This document shows positions 44,570 through 52,264 of a stretch of 64,000 nucleotides of DNA, piece by piece; the stretch's first letter is position 1; the number at the start of each line of letters is the position of its first letter. A program made the translations under genes and the position numbers. The DNA comes from Methylobacterium oryzihabitans. GTDB taxonomy: Bacteria; Pseudomonadota; Alphaproteobacteria; Rhizobiales; Beijerinckiaceae. Below the pieces are notes generated by a model that did not search any database, was not told the DNA's origin, and saw only the letters and a program-made list of their open reading frames with translations. The stretch is from NCBI RefSeq assembly GCF_004004555.2, contig NZ_SACP01000004.1, forward strand, positions 228,962 through 292,961, written 5' to 3'.

Positions 44570-44926
44570 CTAATCCTTGAACTCCTCGATCGCGTCGACC
44601 TTGTTGGGGTAGAAGGCGAGGTGCCCGCGGATCGCCGCGACCTGCGGCAGCGGATCCTCGTAGCTCCACACCGCGTCGGCGCGCTCGACCCCGCCGGCGG
44701 TGAGGCCGTAATAGCTCGCCTCGCCCTTGTGCGGGCAGCGGGTGCGGCGGGTACTGGGCGCGAACAGGTCCCATTCGGCATCCTCGCGCGGGATGTACTG
44801 CACCGGCGGCAGCCCGGCCTCGCGCAGGGTCAGCGCGCGGGTCGTCTCGGCCACGATGACGCCGCCCAGCACCACGCGGATGCGGTGCGGGTTGGGCGTG
44901 ACGGTGATCGGATGGTCGTCGCTCAT
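44570..44926 (-). CDS. DUF427 domain protein
   Basis: This 118-aa cytoplasmic protein contains HRIRVVLGGVIVAETTRALT, YIPREDAEWDLF, TRCPHKGEASYYGL and AFYPNKVDAIEEF, the conserved DUF427 core of a small beta barrel. The biochemical role is unknown. Its ATG overlaps the stop of the methyltransferase gene (ATGA), so the two are coupled. Confidence 0.9.
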   Translation of the reverse strand: MSDDHPITVTPNPHRIRVVLGGVIVAETTRALTLREAGLPPVQYIPREDAEWDLFAPSTRRTRCPHKGEASYYGLTAGGVERADAVWSYEDPLPQVAAIRGHLAFYPNKVDAIEEFKD

Positions 44927-45801
44927 GAGCGTCTCTCCTGCGTGCCGAGGGCGTCGGCGAGCCGTGCCCGCGCCGAGCCGGGTGCCAGGGGCTTCTGCTG
45001 GCTCTCGTGCGGCACCCAGCCCGAGACCCAGATCACCTCGAAGGTGGCGCGCACCCGCCCGTCCGGGTCGGCGTAGCGCGCGGCGTAGAGGGCGGCGGCC
45101 CGCATCAGGGTGTCGCGGCGCAGGCGCCCGCGCCGCTCGCGCAGGGCGTTGGTCAGCCCCATCGCGCGCAGGTCGCGCATCAGCCCGAACGGGTCGGCGT
45201 AGCGCACCGGCACCGTCTCGACGTCGGTGACCGGCAGGGCGAAGCCGGCCCGCTGCAGCAGGCCGCCGAGGTCGCGCACCTCCGCGAACGGCGCCACACG
45301 GGGCGAGATCCCGCCCTCGACCTCGCTCTCCGCCTCGGCGAGGACCTGGCGCAGTTCGGTGAGGCTGCGCCCCCCGAGCAGGCAGCCGACGAACAGGCCG
45401 TCGGGCCTCAGCGCGCGGCGGATCTGGATCAGGGCGCCCGGCAGGTCGTTGGCGTGCTGGAGCGCCAGCAGCGAGACCGCGAGATCGAACCGCGCACCGG
45501 CGAAGGGCAGCGCCTCGGCGTCGCCGACCGCCAGGGCCACGCCGGGCACGGCCGGCTCCGGCACCGGGGCGAGGCGACAGACCTCGCCGGCCCGCCCGCT
45601 CGCCCGCAGCCACGACGCGGCGTCGGGCAGCGGCGTGCCGAGGTCGAGGGCGTGGGGGAAGTCCCGCAGCACCGCGCCGAGCCGGTCGCCGAGGTCGTCG
45701 AGGGCGCGGGCGAGGAGGAAGTCGGCGTAGCCGATCCGGCGGGCGCGCCGAAGGCGCATGCGGATCAGGGCGGTGTCGAACAGGGGCGGCGGCGTGGACA
45801 T
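44923..45801 (-). CDS. SAM-dependent methyltransferase, NDUFAF5/BioC-like
   Basis: This 292-aa protein starts MSTPPPLFDTALIRMRLRRA and has a class-I methyltransferase fold: HALDLGTPLPD (SAM motif I), ALAVGDAEALPFAGARFDLA, SLLALQHANDLPGALIQIRR and LRPDGLFVGCLLGG. The N-terminal phrase and DPFGLMRDLRAMGLTNAL are typical of alphaproteobacterial relatives of NDUFAF5, which in mitochondria hydroxylates an arginine of a complex I subunit. BioC is a more distant possibility. A 13-codon open extension upstream is not conserved in style. Confidence 0.9.
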   Translation of the reverse strand: MSTPPPLFDTALIRMRLRRARRIGYADFLLARALDDLGDRLGAVLRDFPHALDLGTPLPDAASWLRASGRAGEVCRLAPVPEPAVPGVALAVGDAEALPFAGARFDLAVSLLALQHANDLPGALIQIRRALRPDGLFVGCLLGGRSLTELRQVLAEAESEVEGGISPRVAPFAEVRDLGGLLQRAGFALPVTDVETVPVRYADPFGLMRDLRAMGLTNALRERRGRLRRDTLMRAAALYAARYADPDGRVRATFEVIWVSGWVPHESQQKPLAPGSARARLADALGTQERRS

Positions 45802-45864
45802 CGTGCCCGCTAGATGGCGCGGGAGCACCCTGCCCGCCACCCCCCGGGGCCGGGCCAGCGGCCG

Positions 45865-47883
45865 TCAGGCCGCCCGGACCCCGGCCACGAAGCGCGAGAC
45901 CTCCCGTTCGAGGCCCGCGGCCTGCTGCGAGACCGCCCCGGCCTCCTGCCGAACCCGGCCGGCGGCGTCGCCGGTGCGGGCGGCGCCGCGGCGGACCTCG
46001 GCGGCGTTGCCGGAGACCCGCTCGGTGCCCTCGGCGGCGTGCTGGACGTTGCGGGCGATCTCCCGGGTCGCCGCGCCCTGCTGCTCCATCGCGGCGGCGA
46101 CGCCGGACGCGATGGCGTTCATCTCGCGGATCGTGCGGGCGATGTCGGCGATCGCGCGCACCGCCTGTCCGGTCTGCGCCTCGATCCCGCCGATCTGCGC
46201 GGCGATCTCCTCGGTGGCCTTGGCGGTCTGGCCGGCGAGTTCCTTGACCTCGGTGGCGACCACCGCGAAGCCGCGGCCCGCCTCCCCGGCCCGGGCCGCC
46301 TCGATCGTGGCGTTGAGCGCCAGGAGATTGGTGCGGGCGGCGATCTCGGTGATGAGGCCGACGACAGTGCCGATCCGCGCGACCCCGGCCTCGAGCACCT
46401 GGACGGTCTCCTCGGTGCGGGCGGCCTCGGTCTCGGCGCGGCCGGCGATCGCCGAGGACTGGGTCACCTGCTGCACGATCTCGGCGATGCTGGCCGAGAG
46501 CTCCTCGGTCGCCCCGGCCACCGACTGCACGTTGGCCGAGGTGCGGCTCGCCGCCTCGGCGACGCCGGCGGTGAGGCCGTCGGCCTCCGCCGCCGCCTCG
46601 CCGGCGACCTGCGCCGCCGCCTCCATCCCGCCCGCCGCGCTCGTCAGTTCGAGGGTCAGCCGCGCCATCGCCCCCTCGAACTCCCGGGTCAGGTCGGCGA
46701 CGAGCCGCGTGCGCGCCTCGCCCGCCTCGGACTGCGCCCGCTGGGCGGCGGCGAGCCGCTCGGCCTCGGCGAGCCCGTCCTGGAACACCGCGACCGCCCG
46801 GGCCATGCCGCCGATCTCGTCCTGCCGGCCGGTCTCCGGAACCGGCACCGCGCGGGCGCCGCCGCCGATCGCCGCCATCACCCCGGACAGGCGCTGGAGC
46901 GGGCCGGCGACCGAGCCGGCGAGCCGCAGGCTGATGAGCAGGCCCGCCACCACGATCGCCGCGGAGACGGCGAGGAAGATCGTGTTGCTGCGGGCCACCG
47001 CCGCGGCGAAGGCGGCCTCCTGCGCCGTCGCGCCCTGCCGGGCCGAGGCGAGGAGGTCGGCCAGCGCCGCGTTCGCCTCGTCGCGGAATCCCCGCGAGGT
47101 CTGGAGATGCCCGCCCCAGCGCTGCGACAGGCCGGCAAGCCGCTGGACCGCCTCCCCCCACGTCGCCAGCAGCGACGACACCCGGTCGTCCCCGCTCCCG
47201 GCCTCGGCCAGCCCGGCGGCGGCGAGCCGGCCGCGCAGGTCGGCGATGCCGGCCGCCGCCGCCTCGAGGCGGCCGCGATCGATCGAGATCCCGAACTGGG
47301 CCATCTGCCCGCGGACCGCCTGGACGACCTCGGCGGCCTCGTTGACCGCCGTGAGTCGCTCGAGATCCCAGGATTCGGCGGCCCCGGCCCGCAGCCCGGC
47401 GAGGACCCACTGGAACCGCTCCCCCGCCGCCTCGACGACCTTCCCTTGCGCGGCGATTTCGGCCTGGATCTGCCGCAGGCTCTCGTACTCGGCGGCGTAG
47501 CCGCGCACGCTCGCGGCGACGCGCTGCGACAGCGCCTGCTCCGGCGCGGTCAGCCCGGCGTCCCTCGCCGCGCCCGCGGTCTCGCCGGCCTTGGCGAGGA
47601 GCGCCTGCGCCGCCCTGGCGACGGCCGGGTCGAACCGCTGGAGCCAGCGGCTCGTCTCGAAGCGGGCCTGCATCATGTCCATGTCGATGGTGCGGACGTG
47701 CTCGACCTTGTTGCGGGCCGCCTCGTAGGCGGCGAAGTTCTCCCGCGCCTGGGCCAGGAGCAGCGCGCCGGCCGCGGCGACGCCGCAGGACGTGAGAAGG
47801 ATGAGCCCGAACCCGCCGAGGATGCGGGCCCTGATGGAGAGGCGCGCCACCCTGCGGCCCACGGCACCGAACCTGACGAGCAT
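45865..47883 (-). CDS. Methyl-accepting chemotaxis protein
   Basis: This 672-aa chemoreceptor has TM1 near residues 20-45, a helical periplasmic sensor domain (about 46-300), TM2 near 303-325 ([20 protein letters not shown]), a HAMP segment and a long cytoplasmic coiled coil. The tip signature [20 protein letters not shown] then [13 protein letters not shown], which binds CheA/CheW, is intact. There is no C-terminal pentapeptide for CheR/CheB docking. The ligand is unknown. It is divergent from comF and sits between two genes that are often neighbours in related genomes. Confidence 0.94.
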   Translation of the reverse strand: MLVRFGAVGRRVARLSIRARILGGFGLILLTSCGVAAAGALLLAQARENFAAYEAARNKVEHVRTIDMDMMQARFETSRWLQRFDPAVARAAQALLAKAGETAGAARDAGLTAPEQALSQRVAASVRGYAAEYESLRQIQAEIAAQGKVVEAAGERFQWVLAGLRAGAAESWDLERLTAVNEAAEVVQAVRGQMAQFGISIDRGRLEAAAAGIADLRGRLAAAGLAEAGSGDDRVSSLLATWGEAVQRLAGLSQRWGGHLQTSRGFRDEANAALADLLASARQGATAQEAAFAAAVARSNTIFLAVSAAIVVAGLLISLRLAGSVAGPLQRLSGVMAAIGGGARAVPVPETGRQDEIGGMARAVAVFQDGLAEAERLAAAQRAQSEAGEARTRLVADLTREFEGAMARLTLELTSAAGGMEAAAQVAGEAAAEADGLTAGVAEAASRTSANVQSVAGATEELSASIAEIVQQVTQSSAIAGRAETEAARTEETVQVLEAGVARIGTVVGLITEIAARTNLLALNATIEAARAGEAGRGFAVVATEVKELAGQTAKATEEIAAQIGGIEAQTGQAVRAIADIARTIREMNAIASGVAAAMEQQGAATREIARNVQHAAEGTERVSGNAAEVRRGAARTGDAAGRVRQEAGAVSQQAAGLEREVSRFVAGVRAA

Positions 47884-47995
47884 CCTGGCGTCCTTCCACG
47901 TGAGGAGTGTCGCAGAAGGTGTATCGTTGCGTCGTCTCGGCCGTCTTAACGTGGCCGTCTCAATCGGCTCACCTTCGCGGATCCGGAGATCGGGC

Positions 47996-48811
47996 GTGGA
48001 TAACGGCGGCGGGACCTTCGGCCGGGGCGGGATGCCCGGTTCGCTCGCGCCGGCGCTGCGCCGCCTGGCGCGGGCGCCGGGCCTCGCCCTGCGCGGCCTC
48101 CTCGGCCTCGTCTACCCGCCGGTCTGCATCGCCTGCGGGGCCGCGACCGGGTCGCCGCACGCCCTGTGCGCCGGGTGCTGGACCGGGATGCGCTTCATCG
48201 AGCGGCCGTGGTGCGAGCGGCTCGGCACGCCGTTCGCGGTCGATCTCGGCGTGCCGGGGCTGATCTCGCCGGCGGCGATGGCGGCGCCACCGGTCTTCGC
48301 CCGGGCGCGCAGCGTCGCGCGCTACGACGACACCGCCCGCCGCCTCGTCCACCGGCTGAAATACGAGGACCGGCTCGACCTCGCGGTGGCGATGGGCCGG
48401 ATGATGGCGCGGGCCGGCCGCGACCTCGTCGCCGAGGCGGACACGATCGTGCCGGTGCCGCTGTGGCGCTGGCGGCTGTGGCGGCGGCGCTTCAACCAAG
48501 CGGCATTGCTGGCGCGCCACGTCGCCGCCGGGGAGGGCCGCTCCGTGGAGGCCGGGCTGCTGCTGCGGGTGCGCCGGACCCGGCCGCAGGTCGGGCTCAG
48601 CCGGCCCGCCCGGGCCGAGAACCTCCAGGGGGCGTTCCGGGTGCCCGAGGCGGCGCGCCCGCGCCTTTCCGGCCGCCGGATCCTCCTCGTCGACGACGTG
48701 ATGACGACCGGCGCCACCGCCAACGCCGCCGCCCGGGCCCTGCTGCGCGGCGGCGCCGCGGCGGTCGACGTGCTGACCTTCGCCTGCGTCGTCGGCGACG
48801 GCGTCACATGA
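47996..48811 (+). CDS. comF: ComF-family phosphoribosyltransferase-like protein
   Basis: This 271-aa protein has an N-terminal double zinc motif ([18 protein letters not shown]) and a C-terminal phosphoribosyltransferase domain with the PRPP motif [20 protein letters not shown]. ComF proteins take part in DNA uptake in competent bacteria; in alphaproteobacteria the role is unproven. GTG 47996 follows GGAG by seven bases; ATG 48032 is the alternative start. The TGA stop is the first triplet of repeat copy C. Confidence 0.93.
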   Translation: MDNGGGTFGRGGMPGSLAPALRRLARAPGLALRGLLGLVYPPVCIACGAATGSPHALCAGCWTGMRFIERPWCERLGTPFAVDLGVPGLISPAAMAAPPVFARARSVARYDDTARRLVHRLKYEDRLDLAVAMGRMMARAGRDLVAEADTIVPVPLWRWRLWRRRFNQAALLARHVAAGEGRSVEAGLLLRVRRTRPQVGLSRPARAENLQGAFRVPEAARPRLSGRRILLVDDVMTTGATANAAARALLRGGAAAVDVLTFACVVGDGVT

Positions 48812-48930
48812 TACGATGTCCGGGCGATCAGGTCCGGGCATCGTATCGTCAGCCCGCGCGGTGGAGCCCTCGGCTCCCCACACCTGAGCGACGCCTGTTT
48901 CCGCATCGCGAAGCGATCCATCGCAAACCG
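48809..48930 (+). repeat. Dispersed intergenic palindromic repeat, copy C
   Basis: An inverted repeat (TGATACGATGTCCGG / CCGGGCATCGTATC) spans about 48809-48850 and begins on the comF stop codon. GCCCGCGCGGTGGAGCCCTC, CACCTGAGCGACGCC, TTTCCGCATCGCGAAGCGAT and CCATCGCAAACCGCACGAGA follow. The rest of the gap to 49052 shows only a Shine-Dalgarno region for the next gene. Confidence 0.75.
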
Positions 48931-49052
48931 CACGAGATCCCGACCTTGCGACCGCGCGACAGGGACGGTCCGCGGAACCTTTCCGGCCGAAGCCCGGTTT
49001 GGTCGCGCCTTCCGGCGGAGTTCCTCGGAAGCGTTCCCTGGAGTTGAGAGAG

Positions 49053-49325
49053 ATGATGCACAAGCTCATCGCCGCCGCCACGCTGGCGGCCGGCCTCGGC
49101 CTCGCCTCGACGGCAGGCGCCACGCCGCTCGCGGTGCCGGGTGCCGGCGCCGTGGCGCCGGACGCGCCGGTGACCCGGGTCGCCGGCGGCTGCGGCCCGG
49201 GCTTCTTCCGCACGCCCCGCGGCTTCTGCCGCCCGTTCCGCGCCTACGGGCCGCCGCGGGTCTACGGCCGCCGCTGCTTCGTCCGTCCGACCCCGTACGG
49301 GCCGCGCCGCTTCTGCCGGTTCTGA
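49053..49325 (+). CDS. Small secreted protein with GCGxGFFRTPxGFCRPF motif
   Basis: This 90-aa protein has a signal peptide (MMHKLIAAATLAAGLGLAST, cut near AGA-TPL) and a basic, aromatic, Cys-containing C-terminus: GCGPGFFRTPRGFCRPF, then RCFVRPTPYGPRRFCRF. Short proteins with this 'GCG-RGPxGxCRP' style are common in Methylobacterium and Bradyrhizobium and lack a known function. Two adjacent ATGs (49053, 49056) follow GAGAGAG. Four cysteines could form two disulfides in the periplasm. Confidence 0.8.
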   Translation: MMHKLIAAATLAAGLGLASTAGATPLAVPGAGAVAPDAPVTRVAGGCGPGFFRTPRGFCRPFRAYGPPRVYGRRCFVRPTPYGPRRFCRF

Positions 49326-49449
49326 ACCGGCGGCCCGTCGCACCGGCCGCCCATGCATCCGCCGCGGGGGGCTCGTTCCCCGGCGGCGCTCGACTTCCCC
49401 GCCGCCCGCGTCCGACACTGGCCGCCGGCGCACCTCGCGGAGGGAGACG

Positions 49450-51795
49450 ATGCCGGTTGCCAGCGAAACCCTGACCGTGCCGGGGCTCGACGCCCCGGCG
49501 GAGATCCGCCTCGACCGCCACGGCATCGCCCATCTGCGGGCCGGATCGCGGCGCGACGCCTTCTTCGTCCAGGGCTTCAACGCCGCCCGCGACCGGCTGT
49601 GGCAGCTCGACCTGTGGCGGCGGCGGGGCCTCGGCCTGCTCGCCGAGAGCTTCGGGCCGGGCTACCTCGCCCAGGACCGGGCGGCGCGCTCGTTCGTCTA
49701 TCGCGGCGACATGGAGGCGGAATGGGCCGCCTACGGCGCGCCCGACACGCGGGCGGTCGTCGAGGCGTTCGTCGCCGGGCTCAACGCCTGGATCGACCTC
49801 GCCGGGCGCGAGCCGGAGCGGCTGGCGCCGGAATTCGCCGCGACCGGCACCCGGCCGGGCCGGTGGGAGGCCGCCGACGTGGTGCGCGTCCGCAGCCACG
49901 CCCTGGTGCGCAACGCCGCCTCCGAGGTCGCCCGCGCCCGGGTGGCGGCACGGGGGGCGCTCGCCCTCGACCGCTACCGCAAGGCCCTCGCGCCGCCGCA
50001 CGACCCGGTGGTGCCGGACGGCCTCGCCGCCCTGCCCGACGATCTCCTGGATCTCGTGCGCCTCGCCACCGCCGGGGTCGGCTTCGGCCCGGAGCGGCTC
50101 GCCGCCCGGCGCGACGAGGCCGACCGCTGGTGCCGCGTCGACGAGGACGGCGCCGTCACGGCGGCGCCGGTGCCGGAGGCCGGCGAAGCTCCGCCGGAGG
50201 GCTCGAACAACTGGGCGGTCGGACCGGGCCGGACCGCCACCGGCCGGCCGATCCTCGCGAGCGACCCGCACCGGGCCTACACCCTGCCGTCCCTGCGCTA
50301 CGTCGTGCACCTGACCGCGCCCGGGCTCGACGTGATCGGGGCCGGCGAGCCGGCGCTGCCCGGCATCTCGATCGGCCATAACGGCCACGCCGCCTTCAGC
50401 CTCACCATCGCGCCCCTCGACCAGGAGGACGTCACCGCCTACGAGACCCACCCCGACGATCCCGACCTCTATCGCTACGGCGACGGCTGGGAGCGGATGC
50501 GCCGGGTCGCGGAGCGGATCCCGGTGCGGGGCGGCCCCGACGAGCCGGTCTCGCTCGCCTTCACCCGCCACGGCCCGGTGATCCACGCCGACCCGGCGGC
50601 GCGGCGGGCCTTCGCCCTGCGCACGGTGTGGAGCGAGCCCGGCACCAGCGCCTATCTGGCGAGCCTCGCCTACCTCGACGCCCGCAGCCCGGAGGCGTTC
50701 GGGGCGGCGCTGCGGCACTGGTCGGCGCCCTCGGTCAACCAGGTCTACGCCGATGCGGACGGGCGCATCGCGTGGTTCGTCGCCGGCCTCGCGCCGCGGC
50801 GGCCGAACTGGGACGGGCTGATGCCGGTGCCGGGCGACGGGCGCTACGAGTGGGACGGTTTTCACGCCGCCGACGACCTGCCGCGGGCGATCGACCCGCC
50901 GCGCGGCTTCGTCGCCACCGCCAACGAGATGAACCTGCCGGCCGACTACCCGGCCGAAGCGCGCAGGCTCGGCTTCGAGTGGCTGGAGCCGTGGCGGGCC
51001 GAGCGCATCCACGCGGTGCTCGACGGCCAGGACCGGCACGGCCTCGCCGAGTCGATGGCGCTCCAGGGCGACGACCTCTCGCTGCCGGCCCGCCGCCTCG
51101 CCGGCCACGCCGCCGTCCTCCCGCCCGCACCGGACATCGCGGCGGCGCAGGCCGTGCTCGCCGGATTCGACGGCCGCCTGCACGAGGAATCCGGCGCGGC
51201 GCTGCTCGCCGAGATCTGGTGGATTCATCACCTGCGCCCGGCCCTGCTGGCCCATCTCGCGCCCGATGCCGCGACCCGCGCCCTGCTGGCGCCGGGCGAC
51301 GCCGAGACCCTGCTGCCCCTCCTGGACGCCGCGGACCCGGGGCTCGCCCCGGCCGAGCGCGACGCGCTCCTCGTCGGCACCCTGGCGGCGGCCTACCGGG
51401 ACTGCGCCTCGCGGTTCGGCGCCGACGACGCGGCCTGGGCCTGGGGGCGATTCCACCACGCCCGCTTCCTGCATCCGCTCTCGCGCGTGAACGGCGGCGC
51501 CTTCGATGTCGGGCCGCTGCCGGTCGGCGGCTCGGGGGCGAGCGTGATGAACACCTCCTACCGGCCCGAGACCGGCCGGCTCACCGTCGGCGCCTCGTTC
51601 CGGATGGTAGTCGATGTCGGCGACTGGGACGCGAGCGTGTTCGTGAACGCGCCGGGCCAGTCCGGCGACCCGCGCTCGCCGCACTACGCCGACCACGCGG
51701 CGCTGTGGGCGGGGCGCGGCTACCGGCCGATGCTCTACACGCGGGAGGCGGTGGACGCGGCGACCGAGCGGGTGATCGCGCTGCGGCCGGGGTGA
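49450..51795 (+). CDS. Penicillin acylase (amidase) family Ntn-hydrolase
   Basis: This 781-aa precursor has the family layout: alpha-chain region (DRHGIAHLRAGSRRDAFFVQ, GFNAARDRLWQLDLWRRRGL), then the autocatalytic junction PEGSNNWAVGPGRTATGRPI with Ser252 as new N-terminal nucleophile, then ASDPHRAYTLPSLRY. Relatives hydrolyse penicillins, acyl-homoserine lactones or other amides. Unlike many relatives no signal peptide is visible, suggesting a cytoplasmic enzyme or a mis-chosen start; a good GGAGGGAG precedes ATG 49450. The substrate is unknown. Confidence 0.92.
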   Translation: MPVASETLTVPGLDAPAEIRLDRHGIAHLRAGSRRDAFFVQGFNAARDRLWQLDLWRRRGLGLLAESFGPGYLAQDRAARSFVYRGDMEAEWAAYGAPDTRAVVEAFVAGLNAWIDLAGREPERLAPEFAATGTRPGRWEAADVVRVRSHALVRNAASEVARARVAARGALALDRYRKALAPPHDPVVPDGLAALPDDLLDLVRLATAGVGFGPERLAARRDEADRWCRVDEDGAVTAAPVPEAGEAPPEGSNNWAVGPGRTATGRPILASDPHRAYTLPSLRYVVHLTAPGLDVIGAGEPALPGISIGHNGHAAFSLTIAPLDQEDVTAYETHPDDPDLYRYGDGWERMRRVAERIPVRGGPDEPVSLAFTRHGPVIHADPAARRAFALRTVWSEPGTSAYLASLAYLDARSPEAFGAALRHWSAPSVNQVYADADGRIAWFVAGLAPRRPNWDGLMPVPGDGRYEWDGFHAADDLPRAIDPPRGFVATANEMNLPADYPAEARRLGFEWLEPWRAERIHAVLDGQDRHGLAESMALQGDDLSLPARRLAGHAAVLPPAPDIAAAQAVLAGFDGRLHEESGAALLAEIWWIHHLRPALLAHLAPDAATRALLAPGDAETLLPLLDAADPGLAPAERDALLVGTLAAAYRDCASRFGADDAAWAWGRFHHARFLHPLSRVNGGAFDVGPLPVGGSGASVMNTSYRPETGRLTVGASFRMVVDVGDWDASVFVNAPGQSGDPRSPHYADHAALWAGRGYRPMLYTREAVDAATERVIALRPG

Positions 51796-51899
51796 ACCTG
51801 TACGCCCGACAACGGCCGCATCAGGCCCGGTTCAACGGCCGCGCGCGATGGTCGGGATCAACGGCGGCCGGATCCGTCCCCGCCGCGGAGAACCCCACG

Positions 51900-52211
51900 A
51901 TGTTCCGCCTCGCCCGCCTCACCGCCGCCGCGGCCCTGCTGCTGGCCGGACTCGGCACCGCCCAGGCCGCCGATTTCGACGGCTTCGGCCCTCCGCCCCC
52001 ACCGCGCTTCGAGGGCGGGCCGGACTGGCGCCCGCCCGGGCCGCCGCGCTTCGCCGGAGCGCCCGGCGGCTGCCGCGTCTTCGTCAAGCGGCGCTACGAC
52101 CCCTACGGCGACGAGGTCGTGCGCCGGGTGCGGGTCTGCGACGAGGGTCCCGGCTGGGGCTGGGGCCGGCGGCACTGGCACCCGGACGGCGAAGGCCCGC
52201 CGCGCTGGTGA
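51900..52211 (+). CDS. Small secreted Pro-rich protein
   Basis: This 103-aa protein has a clear signal peptide (MFRLARLTAAAALLLAGLGT, cut near AQA-ADF), then a Pro/Gly/Arg-rich mature part (GFGPPPPPRFEGGPDWRPPG) and CRVFVKRRYDPYGDEVVRRV then RVCDEG. No family with known function is recognised. The two cysteines may form a disulfide. It stands alone between the penicillin-acylase-like gene and recD2. Confidence 0.78.
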   Translation: MFRLARLTAAAALLLAGLGTAQAADFDGFGPPPPPRFEGGPDWRPPGPPRFAGAPGGCRVFVKRRYDPYGDEVVRRVRVCDEGPGWGWGRRHWHPDGEGPPRW

Positions 52212-52264
52212 CCCGCGCCGGCGCCTTGCGCCCGGGCGCCGGCGGCACGATCTTCCCCGGACCG

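Noticed and set aside
51848..52264. RecD2 with a 139-residue N-terminal extension
   Set aside because: The extension overlaps the small secreted-protein gene in another frame and is Arg-rich nonsense; family similarity begins just after ATG 52265.
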